DNA of 25,320 nucleotides, taken from JBGQAS01 sp964498605. Its GTDB lineage: Bacteria; Chloroflexota; Anaerolineae; Anaerolineales; Anaerolineaceae. Below are positions 6,446 to 12,823 of the stretch, in pieces (positions within the stretch are counted from its first letter, which is position 1; each line of letters begins with the position of its first letter). Made by a program: the position numbers and the translations under genes. A model generated the notes under the pieces. That model was not told the origin of the DNA, did no database searches, and saw only the letters and a program-made list of their open reading frames with translations. The stretch covers positions 1 to 25,320 of the forward strand of contig CAZCHK010000034.1 in assembly GCA_964498605.1 (NCBI GenBank), read 5' to 3'.

Positions 6446-7581
6446 GACTTTTCTCCTTTTTTAAGCACTTCGATGATCTCTGCGCCGTACTTGTCCAGCC
6501 TCCAGGACTGCCCGTCCAGGAGAGGCCTCAACTGTTCCAGGGACTGCGGGTTAACTTTGGCGATGGCTTCCATGCTCTCGCGCGGCAAGATGATATCGGA
6601 TTCACGCTCGGACTGTTGGGCGGTTCGCGTGCGCCAGGAGCGCAGCAGGTTCAAGCGGGTGAGGTATCCTTTGTCAGGCCTGGCAAAGCGCTCGACGGCC
6701 TGTACGGGCTTCTCCAGTCCCTGTTTGACCGCCCGCAGGATGCCCTGCGCGTGGCGCTCCAGCACGCGCGGGCTGATGCTGTTCACCGCGAAAAGAGCCT
6801 GCCGATTTCCCGGCATGTTTCGAGCCAGCTCAATCAGATCCCGATCGAGCATGACCTTGAAGACCGGCCTATCCTCGTTGGATGCGCGCAGCTCCCGGTA
6901 TGCCCAGAGTTGTTTCAGCACCCCCAGCTGTTTCTCATTCAGTTTATGGCTGCCGGAAATGCGCCAGGCGTGACCGCGGCGTACAGGCGGAACCCTCACC
7001 GTTTCAAGCCGTATAAAATCTTCCTGCGCCAGCGAAAGTCTCCTGGCTTGTTTGAGCTGCCTGACCAGCACTTCCCGCAACGGGATCAGATATTTTGAAT
7101 CCAGGTAGGCGTAGTTTTTCAATTCCTGAGGCAGAGGGCGCTGCCCCCAGTTGGCGCGTTGATATTTTTTTTCCAGCTGGACCCCGAGCTGCTCTTTCAG
7201 AACCGCGCTCAAACCAAGATTTTTCATCCCCAGCATACGGCTGGCGTGCATGGTATCAAAGATGTTGCGCACCCCAAAGTGAAAGTCCCGCTTGAGGCAG
7301 ATCAGGTCGTACTCCGCCGCGTGGAAGACCTTGACGATGGCAGGAGAAGCGAGAATCGGCGCCAGCACTGTCATGTCGGGGATGCGCAGTGGATCGATGA
7401 GGTAGTTTTGCCCGGGGGTGGCTATCTGTATGAGGCACACCCGTTCACGGTAGGCAAACAGACTGTTGGATTCGGTATCCACGGCGATGATCTTGCACTT
7501 CTGAAGCGCACGGCAGACCCTGTTGAGGTCGTCCTGCGTATCGATCCACTCAAATGCCGTGCTGGGGGCGGGCTGATCCAT
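6442..7581 (-). CDS. rnd: Ribonuclease D-like 3'-5' exonuclease with HRDC domain
   Basis: 379 residues. A DEDDy exonuclease domain occupies about 1-190: motif I 'IIAVDTESNSL' (D35, E37), motif II 'FHAAEYDLICLKRDF' (D92) and motif III 'NYAYLDSKYLIPL' with the Tyr and Asp of the DEDDy class. An HRDC helical domain follows (about 215-290, 'LGVLKQLWAYRELRASNEDRPV'). RNase D trims the 3' ends of stable RNAs such as tRNA precursors. The C-terminal ~80 residues resemble the second HRDC-like region of RNase D. It overlaps the downstream beta-CASP nuclease by 4 nt, forming a two-gene RNA-processing operon. The start at 7581 is supported by a TATAAT that would give a 3-nt leader. Confidence 0.9.
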   Translation of the reverse strand: MDQPAPSTAFEWIDTQDDLNRVCRALQKCKIIAVDTESNSLFAYRERVCLIQIATPGQNYLIDPLRIPDMTVLAPILASPAIVKVFHAAEYDLICLKRDFHFGVRNIFDTMHASRMLGMKNLGLSAVLKEQLGVQLEKKYQRANWGQRPLPQELKNYAYLDSKYLIPLREVLVRQLKQARRLSLAQEDFIRLETVRVPPVRRGHAWRISGSHKLNEKQLGVLKQLWAYRELRASNEDRPVFKVMLDRDLIELARNMPGNRQALFAVNSISPRVLERHAQGILRAVKQGLEKPVQAVERFARPDKGYLTRLNLLRSWRTRTAQQSERESDIILPRESMEAIAKVNPQSLEQLRPLLDGQSWRLDKYGAEIIEVLKKGEKS

Positions 7582-7590
7582 ATACGCTGG

Positions 7591-7596
7591 ATTATA
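7591..7596 (-). promoter_or_regulatory. -10 box of the rnd operon
   Basis: TATAAT on the reverse strand with its last base ten positions before the A of ATG 7581. The predicted +1 is about 7584, giving a 3-nt leader with no ribosome binding site. Confidence 0.55.
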
Positions 7597-7659
7597 CCCA
7601 ATCCGTACTCCCCTAAACCTGCAGTGTAACTGATATCATCCCAAGTACCCTTTTTAATC

Positions 7660-7665
7660 TATAAT
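7660..7665 (+). promoter_or_regulatory. -10 box of the response-regulator gene
   Basis: TATAAT 43 bp before ATG 7708. The leader contains an AGGGAG-type ribosome binding site at 7695-7700. No clear -35 hexamer is seen. Confidence 0.5.
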
Positions 7666-7707
7666 TCATCTTGTAAATCTCGTATTGAAACAACAGGGAG
7701 CGGTGGC

Positions 7708-8385
7708 ATGAATGAGCGGATACTTGTAATTGAAGATAGCGAGCAGATCATCAAAGTCCTGCAGAGGACCCTGGTTTACGAGGGCTACAAGCTGGACCTG
7801 GCCAGCGATGGAGAGACGGGGCTGGCGATGGCTCGCTCGCTCAAGCCTGACCTGGTCATCCTGGACATCATGCTGCCAGGCATCGACGGCATCGAGGTCT
7901 GCCACCGCCTGCGCATGATCGAAAACACACCCATTTTGATGCTCACCGCCCTCGACACCACACAGGACAAGGTCAAGGGGTTTGATTCCGGCGCGGACGA
8001 CTACCTGGTAAAACCCTTCGAGATCGAAGAGCTCCTGGCGCGCATCCGCGCGCTGCTGCGGCGTACCCAGGCACGCAAGACGGACGTGCTCACATTTGCC
8101 GACCTGTCGCTGGATACCGAGACGCGCCTGGCCAAACGCGGACGACGCGTCATCGAACTGACAGCCAAGGAATATGAGCTGCTGGAACTGTTCATGCGCC
8201 ATCCACGGCAGGTGCTGACGCGCGAGCTGATCTTCGACCGGGTGTGGGGGTATGATTTCAGCGGCGAGAGCAACGTGTTGGATGTCTACATACGCTATCT
8301 ACGGTCCAAGGTTGAACAACCGGGCGAGAAAAAGCTCATCCACACCGCGCGCGGAGTTGGTTACGTCATGCGCGAGCTTGTGTAG
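7708..8385 (+). CDS. OmpR/PhoB-family response regulator
   Basis: 225 residues. The receiver domain (1-120) has the acidic pair E9/D10, phospho-acceptor D53 in 'VILDIMLPG', the switch Thr in 'LMLTALDTT' and the conserved Lys in 'YLVKPFEIEELLARI'. A winged-helix DNA-binding domain follows (about 130-225) with 'LTAKEYELLELFMRHPRQVLTRE', 'VWGYDF', 'VLDVYIRYLRSKVE' and 'IHTARGVGYVM'. It would be phosphorylated by a sensor histidine kinase and then bind promoter repeats. No kinase gene lies next to it, so it is an orphan in this window and its regulon is unknown. It has its own promoter, ribosome binding site and terminator, so it is probably monocistronic. Confidence 0.93.
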   Translation: MNERILVIEDSEQIIKVLQRTLVYEGYKLDLASDGETGLAMARSLKPDLVILDIMLPGIDGIEVCHRLRMIENTPILMLTALDTTQDKVKGFDSGADDYLVKPFEIEELLARIRALLRRTQARKTDVLTFADLSLDTETRLAKRGRRVIELTAKEYELLELFMRHPRQVLTRELIFDRVWGYDFSGESNVLDVYIRYLRSKVEQPGEKKLIHTARGVGYVMRELV

Positions 8386-8393
8386 AGCAGTCC

Positions 8394-8425
8394 AAAAAAC
8401 CGCTTGCTAGTGCAAGCGGTTTTTC
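8394..8425. terminator. Bidirectional terminator
   Basis: Stem AAACCGCTTG / CAAGCGGTTT (10 bp, extended by A:T pairs) with a 6-nt loop. The A-run on the left and T-run on the right let it serve both the response regulator and the converging membrane-protein gene. Confidence 0.85.
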
Positions 8426-8447
8426 CTTCACAATGATTCTTTGATGG

Positions 8448-9089
8448 TTAGATGTTTTCCCGAGTCGGCTCGCTGGAGGAGGAGCGCGCCATGGGATGGC
8501 TGGCGTAATGTGCGGCCGTATCCCTGGGGAAGGACATGTTCGCTCGTTTTGGGGTGATGATGGCTTCCTCGATACGGTCAGCTTTCATCAGGCGGTCGAG
8601 TGTATAGGAAAAAGAGCCTATGATGAGGATGCGGATGACCCACACCATGATGGCAACAAAAACGGGTACGACCTTGAGCAGCGTATTGGGCGCAACCACA
8701 GCGCTGCTGGCTGTGCTGTGGTTGACGATCGCCAGCGAGACACCCCACCAGGTCAGAACAGTGTTCATCGTGGCGGCGATCAGCCAGGCACCGAACAGGT
8801 ACCAGCTCTCTTTGGGTTCGGTCTTCACCTGGCGCGGTGAGAGCAGGCGTGCGACGCCGGCGAAGTCGATTCCGCAGAAAGCCAAAGACAGGATGGTCGC
8901 CCAGGGAATGCCAGCAAAAGACGAACCTCCCAGCAGGTCTCGCAGGGCAAAATCCGTGGTGCTGAAATTGAAGATCTCAAAGAAGACAAGCGCCGAAAAG
9001 GTGAGGATGAACGACAGCGCGGAGCGTGGGACCCTGGCAACAGCATTGCGAAGGTTGAAACTGCGTACGTGGGTGGTATTGACAGCCAT
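8448..9089 (-). CDS. Four-helix membrane protein of unknown function
   Basis: 213 residues from ATG 9089, chosen because AAGGAG sits 8 bp upstream and because starts further up would lie inside the promoter. I do not recognise the family. Four hydrophobic segments are visible: about 23-42 (LSFILTFSALVFFEIFNF), 59-80 (GIPWATILSLAFCGIDFAGV), 96-122 (SWYLFGAWLIAATMNTVLTW) and 143-165 (VVPVFVAIMVWVIRILIIGS). The soluble C-terminal ~45 residues are basic and Ser-rich and probably disordered. Transcription is from a consensus promoter overlapped by a palindrome (9107-9148), which suggests a normally repressed, strongly inducible gene. It could be a small integral-membrane component of a mobile or stress-response system, but nothing in the sequence shows which. 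Confidence 0.7.
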   Translation of the reverse strand: MAVNTTHVRSFNLRNAVARVPRSALSFILTFSALVFFEIFNFSTTDFALRDLLGGSSFAGIPWATILSLAFCGIDFAGVARLLSPRQVKTEPKESWYLFGAWLIAATMNTVLTWWGVSLAIVNHSTASSAVVAPNTLLKVVPVFVAIMVWVIRILIIGSFSYTLDRLMKADRIEEAIITPKRANMSFPRDTAAHYASHPMARSSSSEPTRENI

Positions 9090-9106
9090 TAATTTTCTCC
9101 TTATTA

Positions 9107-9148
9107 GGACATTTGTTCTATTATAGAACATATATTCTGTATTGTCAA
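9107..9148 (-). promoter_or_regulatory. Consensus promoter with palindromic operator
   Basis: On the reverse strand TTGACA (9148-9143) and TATAAT (9125-9120) are separated by exactly 17 bp, a perfect sigma-70-type consensus. A 15-bp palindrome, GTTCTAT-T-ATAGAAC (9115-9129), covers the -10 box, and a related imperfect repeat AGAA-N6-TTCT (9126-9139) lies in the spacer. The predicted +1 is about 9113, giving a 24-nt leader with AAGGAG. A repressor bound here would block RNA polymerase directly; its identity is unknown. Confidence 0.75.
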
Positions 9149-9268
9149 TAGCCAAATATCTCCCGTTAATTGAAATTTAAAGAGAGCTGTTATTCGTTGA
9201 AAGGTAACCTTTCCCCAGGAATGATGATCAGGACAATCGTAACCTGATTTAACAATGAGCAGGTAAGC

Positions 9269-9297
9269 CTGACCTTCCAGCGATGCTTTGTTACAAT
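9269..9297 (+). promoter_or_regulatory. Promoter of the HicB-like/DinB gene
   Basis: CTGACC (9269-9274) and TACAAT (9292-9297) are spaced 17 bp apart. The predicted +1 is about 9304, immediately at the AGGAG ribosome binding site (9304-9308), so the leader is very short. Confidence 0.55.
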
Positions 9298-9315
9298 ATC
9301 AACAGGAGTTCAGCG

Positions 9316-10023
9316 ATGAAGATACTGGTTGCCCTCGAAAAATTCCCCGCCTATCGCACTCTTGTGTGGGCGCTGGAGCACCCCGGCCTGTTCTGTTACG
9401 GCGCGGATGACCGTGAGGCGCTGTCGCACTTCCCTCAGGCTGTGCTGATGTACAGGGAATGGGTCAGCCGTCACGATCCGGACAACTGGCTGCAGGATCT
9501 GGGTGATTTCGATATCCACCTGACGCAGACTTTCGCGGTGTACAAAGTAAATGAAGAGTGTGAAATTAACAATGGTGGTTACGAGGTGAATGCCTGGTTC
9601 CAGCACGACTGGAAACCACCCACCCGACTGGACACGAGCCGAGCATTGAAGCTGCTGACCTGGAGCCGCCAGGATCTGCTGGCTGAGACGCGCGAGTTAT
9701 CCCCCGAAAAGCTGGATCAGACTTACCCAGGCGAGCGCTGGTCAATCCGCGGTGTCATGGGTCATGTGGCCAACGCCGAATGGTGGTACTTAACGCGCAT
9801 GAACCTGACGGATGTGGACCGTCACGATCTGCCTGAAGACGCAATAGAGAGGCTGGCAGTGGTGCGCAAGCTGATGGAAAAAGTCCTGCCAAGCCTAGAG
9901 GGAATCAAAACCGTGATGGGAACTGATGGTGAGTTTTGGAGCGCGCGCAAGGTCATCCGCCGTGCCGTGTGGCATGAGCTGGACCACATCGATCACATCC
10001 GCAAACTGATCAAGATGGCATAA
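9316..10023 (+). CDS. DinB-family protein with N-terminal HicB-like domain
   Basis: 235 residues from ATG 9316, which follows AGGAG; the upstream ATG at 9283 lies inside the promoter. Residues 1-50 (MKILVALEKF..., 'GLFCYGADDREALSHFPQAV', 'YREWV') look like the HicB/UPF0150 alpha-beta fold. About residues 105-235 form a DinB-like four-helix bundle: 'LLTWSRQDLLAETREL', 'WSIRGVMGHVANAEWWY' and 'VWHELDHIDHIRKL'. The His in 'MGHVANAE' and the two in 'HELDHIDH' match the three metal-binding His of the DinB/YfiT superfamily, whose members include thiol-dependent transferases and hydrolases. No HicA-like toxin gene is adjacent, so the HicB part is probably a domain in its own right rather than an antitoxin. 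The substrate is unknown. Confidence 0.75.
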   Translation: MKILVALEKFPAYRTLVWALEHPGLFCYGADDREALSHFPQAVLMYREWVSRHDPDNWLQDLGDFDIHLTQTFAVYKVNEECEINNGGYEVNAWFQHDWKPPTRLDTSRALKLLTWSRQDLLAETRELSPEKLDQTYPGERWSIRGVMGHVANAEWWYLTRMNLTDVDRHDLPEDAIERLAVVRKLMEKVLPSLEGIKTVMGTDGEFWSARKVIRRAVWHELDHIDHIRKLIKMA

Positions 10024-10264
10024 TACAAATGCCAGTTCTGGCAGTACGGATGCGTCCGACAAGCTCCTCGCCCACAGATAACACGCCTTTCCTACTCTTG
10101 TACAACGATCAACCACCCTACATGGGTTTGCATCACTTCCTTTTCACAGCGGATCACACCCTTTATCCCACCTTCTTTGCCCAGTTCAGCCAAAGATTAG
10201 AGTACCAGCGCGGGAAGAAAAGCTGTTCCTGACGAATATCGCATAGCGCCTGCCTTTCGTCATA
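10024..10264. other. Gene-free stretch before the gdh promoter
   Basis: An open frame of 67 codons (10029-10232) has no ribosome binding site and an unlikely composition, and is not called. I see no terminator close after the DinB stop, so readthrough towards 10357 is possible. Confidence 0.4.
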
Positions 10265-10293
10265 TTGACTTGCGCCTTGCTTTCGGTTAATCT
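10265..10293 (+). promoter_or_regulatory. Promoter of the glutamate dehydrogenase leader
   Basis: TTGACT (10265-10270), a 17-bp spacer, then TAATCT (10288-10293). It is followed at once by the palindrome TCTATATATAGA (10291-10302), a possible operator. The predicted +1 is about 10300, giving a ~136-nt leader before gdh. Confidence 0.5.
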
Positions 10294-10317
10294 ATATATA
10301 GATAAAACAGGTGGACG

Positions 10318-10350
10318 ATGCTTGCACAACCCTGCAGCCTCACCCTCTGA
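10318..10350 (+). CDS. Possible leader peptide upstream of gdh
   Basis: A ten-codon frame, MLAQPCSLTL, starts 18 nt after the predicted transcription start. AGGTGG (10309-10314) lies 3 bp before its ATG, a rather tight spacing for a ribosome binding site. Its stop is 6 nt before a terminator hairpin (10357). The codons for Pro-Cys overlap the 5' arm of an alternative pairing (10330-10336 with 10356-10361, one bulged base) that would destroy the terminator's 5' arm. This is the layout of ribosome-mediated attenuation, but the peptide has no run of one amino acid and chance is possible. A nucleotide-sensing or protein-binding leader is the alternative. Confidence 0.35.
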   Translation: MLAQPCSLTL

Positions 10351-10356
10351 AAGATT

Positions 10357-10393
10357 GCGGGCACAGAACCGAGTGTCCGCTTTTTATTTTTTT
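10357..10393 (+). terminator. Attenuator-like terminator in the gdh leader
   Basis: Stem GCGGGCAC / GTGTCCGC (8 bp with one G-U pair), 8-nt loop, then TTTTTATTTTTTT. It lies 43 bp upstream of the gdh ATG and downstream of the only good promoter I see, so transcripts must pass it to express gdh. It could instead simply end the upstream DinB transcript, if gdh has a weak promoter at 10415 (TAGAAT) that I missed; that start would cut into the ribosome binding site. Confidence 0.7.
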
Positions 10394-10435
10394 CAGGCAG
10401 GCATGTTCACAATTTAGAATTTAGGAGAGCTCTAT

Positions 10436-11722
10436 ATGGCAGGAAAAACCAATCCTTTTGAACTTGCACAGAAGCAGTTTGACCAGACCGCGAACATGCT
10501 CGAGCTGGACAAGCAGGTATGTGAAGTGCTGCGCTGGCCTCTGCGCGAATTCCACTTCCGCATCCCCGTGCGCATGGACAATGGCAGTCTGCGCGTCTTC
10601 CAGGGTTTCCGCGTGCAGCACAACGACGCCCGCGGCCCCAACAAAGGTGGCATTCGCTTTGCGGCGGATGAGACCATCGACACGGTCCGCGCTCTGGCGA
10701 CCTGGATGACCTGGAAATGCGCCGTGGCGGACATCCCCCTGGGCGGTGGCAAGGGCGGCATAGTCGTCGATCCCTCCACGCTCTCGGTGACAGAAAAAGA
10801 ACGCCTGTGCCGCGGCTGGGTGGACATGATGTGGAAGAACATCGGTCCGCGCATGGATGTCCCGGCCCCTGATGTTGGCACAACCCCCCAGATGATGGGC
10901 TGGATGATGGATGAGCACTCCAAGCTGGTGGGGGAATACACTCCCGGCACATTCACGGGTAAACCGGTTGGTGGTGGCGGCTCGCTTGGCCGCACCGAAG
11001 CCACCGGTTACGGCGTGATCTACACCGTGCGGGAAGCCATGGCCATGCTGGGCCTGGACTCCAGTAAATGCACCGCGTCGGTGCAGGGCTTCGGCAACGT
11101 GGCTCAGTACGCTTCCATTGGCTTCATCGAGATGCTTGGCGGCAAGGTGCTGGCAGTCTCCAGCTACGATCGCGAAGACAGGAAAGCCTACACTTTCTTC
11201 AAGAAAGACGGCATCGACCCTCACTTCCTGATGACCATCACCGACCAGTACGGTACCATCAACAAGGACAAAGCCCGCGATTCCGGCTACGCTCTTGAGG
11301 ACGCCAACGCCTGGATGGGCAAGGAAGTGGATGTGCTTATCCCGGCAGCCAAGGAAGACCAGATCAACGCCGAAACCGTCAAGAACATCCAGGGTTCGGT
11401 CAAACTGATCGCAGAAGGCGCCAACGGTCCCACCACTCTGGAAGCCGACGCTGAGATCATTAAACGCAAGATCTTCGATATCCCCGACTTCCTGTGCAAC
11501 GCCGGCGGTGTGACCTGCTCGTACTTCGAAGGCGTGCAGAACGACATGAACTTCTACTGGACCAAGGAAGAAGTGCTGGAAAAACTAGACACCAAGATGA
11601 CCCAGGCATTCCACGGCGTGTACGACATGAGCAAGGAAAAAAAGGTCTACATGCGCGACGCTGCCTACATGGTCGCCATTGACCGTGTGGTGAAGGCGAT
11701 GAAACTGCGCGGCTGGATCTAA
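10436..11722 (+). CDS. gdhA: Glutamate dehydrogenase (Glu/Leu/Phe/Val family)
   Basis: 428 residues, typical of the hexameric GDH class. It interconverts glutamate and 2-oxoglutarate plus ammonia with NAD(P)(H). The dimerisation and substrate domain contains 'GPNKGGIRF' and 'MTWKCAVADIPLGGGKGGI', which carry the substrate-binding and catalytic lysines. Next come 'DVPAPDVGT' (catalytic Asp) and 'GGSLGRTEATGYGVIY'. A Rossmann domain begins near residue 205 with 'ASVQGFGNVAQYAS' and includes 'LIAEGANGPTT' and 'PDFLCNAGGVTCSYFE'. The ribosome binding site is AGGAGAG (10423-10429). It appears monocistronic, bounded by the leader terminator and the terminator at 11745. Glutamate is the main nitrogen donor, so control by an attenuating leader would make sense but is inferred. 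Confidence 0.95.
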   Translation: MAGKTNPFELAQKQFDQTANMLELDKQVCEVLRWPLREFHFRIPVRMDNGSLRVFQGFRVQHNDARGPNKGGIRFAADETIDTVRALATWMTWKCAVADIPLGGGKGGIVVDPSTLSVTEKERLCRGWVDMMWKNIGPRMDVPAPDVGTTPQMMGWMMDEHSKLVGEYTPGTFTGKPVGGGGSLGRTEATGYGVIYTVREAMAMLGLDSSKCTASVQGFGNVAQYASIGFIEMLGGKVLAVSSYDREDRKAYTFFKKDGIDPHFLMTITDQYGTINKDKARDSGYALEDANAWMGKEVDVLIPAAKEDQINAETVKNIQGSVKLIAEGANGPTTLEADAEIIKRKIFDIPDFLCNAGGVTCSYFEGVQNDMNFYWTKEEVLEKLDTKMTQAFHGVYDMSKEKKVYMRDAAYMVAIDRVVKAMKLRGWI

Positions 11723-11744
11723 ACTGCACTGGATATTCATAATT

Positions 11745-11780
11745 GAGGCTGCTTCAGAAACCGGGGCGGCCTCTTTTTTT
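11745..11780 (+). terminator. Rho-independent terminator after gdhA
   Basis: Stem GAGGCTGC / GCGGCCTC (8 bp, one G-U pair) with a 13-nt loop, then seven T. A -10-like TAGTAT at 11785-11790 for the next gene follows directly. Confidence 0.85.
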
Positions 11781-11817
11781 GTGGTAGTATCAGGCAAATT
11801 TTCAAATCGAGGCATTG

Positions 11818-12357
11818 ATGAACAAACGCATCGTTGCAATTTCCTTAATTCTCCTGGCTGCCCTGCTGGCAGCCTGCATTCCCACCCCTGAGCGCTACGC
11901 CCAGGAAATGGCACCTGCCATGCAGGCGTACACTGCCTGGTCGGAGGGTATCGTCAATGTGTATCATGAAATGCTGGGGGCAGCCTGCGCCACAGACATC
12001 AGTGTTACCTACGGCGACCTGATCATGGGCACTGTGTATTCCTACCGCACCGGAACGAACATCCCCCCTTCAGCCAGCTGGGACGCGCGCGACATTGTCA
12101 TCTTCCAGGGCACCGTTCAGATGCTGGTGGACGAGGGTTCGGAAGTGCGCAAGATGCTCGAAGGGATCACTCCTCCTGCAGCAATCCGCTCAGCGCACGA
12201 GAAAGTGGTCGCCTGCGCGCATTACCAGGTGGACGTGGGCAGCAGCATACTGGAGATCTTCATCAATGATACCTACACCCAGCTGGATTACGATTCGCCC
12301 CAATGCGAAGGAGTTGAGACCGCTGTGTCGGAGATCATGCGTTACATCGGGGATTAA
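11818..12357 (+). CDS. Small lipoprotein of unknown function
   Basis: 179 residues from ATG 11818; the TTG one codon upstream is a less likely start. The signal sequence MNKRIVAISLILLAALLAAC ends in a lipobox with Cys20, predicting a lipid-anchored extracytoplasmic protein. The mature part is predicted helical (EMAPAMQAYTAWSEGIVNVYHEML, 'IVIFQGTVQMLVDEGSEVRKMLEGI', 'PPAAIRSAHEKVVACAHYQV'). It has the look of a four-helix bundle, with Cys in 'GAACAT', 'VACAH' and 'SPQCEG' that may pair. I do not recognise the family. A -10 (TAGTAT, 11785-11790) lies just after the gdhA terminator, so it is probably transcribed alone. Codon use matches the neighbours. Confidence 0.75.
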   Translation: MNKRIVAISLILLAALLAACIPTPERYAQEMAPAMQAYTAWSEGIVNVYHEMLGAACATDISVTYGDLIMGTVYSYRTGTNIPPSASWDARDIVIFQGTVQMLVDEGSEVRKMLEGITPPAAIRSAHEKVVACAHYQVDVGSSILEIFINDTYTQLDYDSPQCEGVETAVSEIMRYIGD

Positions 12358-12400
12358 GTTAAACCTGTTCGTAGCGAACACGCATTATTGGGATGAATTT

Positions 12401-12426
12401 TGAGGGTGACATACCATGTCGCCCTC
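12401..12426 (+). terminator. Hairpin after the lipoprotein gene
   Basis: GAGGGTGACAT pairs with an ATGTC...CCCTC arm around a 3-nt loop, a stem of about 11 bp. Only a weak T-rich tail (TTTAT) follows, so it may act as a terminator or as a 3'-end stabiliser. It lies 12 bp before the ars -35 box. Confidence 0.5.
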
Positions 12427-12437
12427 ATGGTTTATCC

Positions 12438-12482
12438 TTGACAGAAATTCCCCTTAACGATAACATTTAGATAGTCATCTAA
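12438..12482 (+). promoter_or_regulatory. ars promoter and ArsR operator
   Basis: TTGACA (12438-12443), 17 bp, TAACAT (12461-12466). An inverted repeat TTAGAT-agtc-ATCTAA (12467-12482) directly follows the -10 and covers the predicted start at about 12473. That is where ArsR/SmtB proteins usually bind to repress their own operon, releasing on metal or arsenite binding. The 15-nt leader has no ribosome binding site. Confidence 0.7.
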
Positions 12483-12487
12483 CTGTT

Positions 12488-12823
12488 ATGAACGGCGAAA
12501 CGATCACCCATATAAGCGCCATCTTCAAGACGCTGGCGGATGAAAGCCGCCTGCGCATCCTGGCAGCCATACAGGAGCGCCAGTACCTGTGCTGCTGCGG
12601 AAAATGCATTCCGCAAAAGGATGTTTGCCTGCGCGATCTTTCCAAAACGCTCGGCGTGACGATGGCGACGATATCGCATCACATCAACGAGCTGGTCAAA
12701 GCTGGGCTGATCACCACACGCAAGGAAGGCAAGTGTGTCTACTGCCGCATCAACAACGAGACTTTTGAGCGGACAGGTCAGATCCTGTCCACATTCCAAT
12801 TTCATCCAGGAGAGCAAGTATGA
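12488..12823 (+). CDS. arsR: ArsR/SmtB-family metalloregulator
   Basis: 111 residues. A winged helix-turn-helix is visible: 'FKTLADESRLRILAAI' (13-28), 'LRDLSKTLGVTMATISHHINELVKAGLI' (48-75) with the recognition helix around 'ATISHHINEL', and the wing 'TTRKEGKCVYCRI'. It has an unusual cysteine set, Cys35-36-37, Cys40 and Cys47. Cys47 in 'DVCLRDL' aligns with the first Cys of the ELCVCDL arsenite site of classical ArsR, but Arg replaces the second. The extra Cys35-40 cluster may complete a three-thiolate site. It overlaps arsM by an ATGA junction, and an inverted repeat sits over its promoter start, so it is predicted to repress this operon until arsenite, or another thiol-binding metal, appears. 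Confidence 0.9.
   Translation: MNGETITHISAIFKTLADESRLRILAAIQERQYLCCCGKCIPQKDVCLRDLSKTLGVTMATISHHINELVKAGLITTRKEGKCVYCRINNETFERTGQILSTFQFHPGEQV

Noticed and set aside
9115..9129. Palindrome considered as a LexA (SOS) box
   Set aside because: The GTTC...GAAC arrangement resembles SOS boxes, but the order and spacing do not match the Gram-positive CGAAC-N4-GTTCG form, and the downstream gene is not a repair gene.
9316..10023. HicB-like domain considered as half of a toxin-antitoxin pair
   Set aside because: No small HicA-like gene lies on either side, and the domain is fused to a DinB-like enzyme.
10029..10232. 67-codon open frame between the DinB and gdh genes
   Set aside because: It has no ribosome binding site, no recognisable motif and an odd composition, and it precedes the gdh leader promoter without spacing that suggests a gene.
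10421..11224. Long 267-codon reverse frame opposite gdhA
   Set aside because: It is antisense to a highly conserved dehydrogenase, with no promoter or ribosome binding site of its own.
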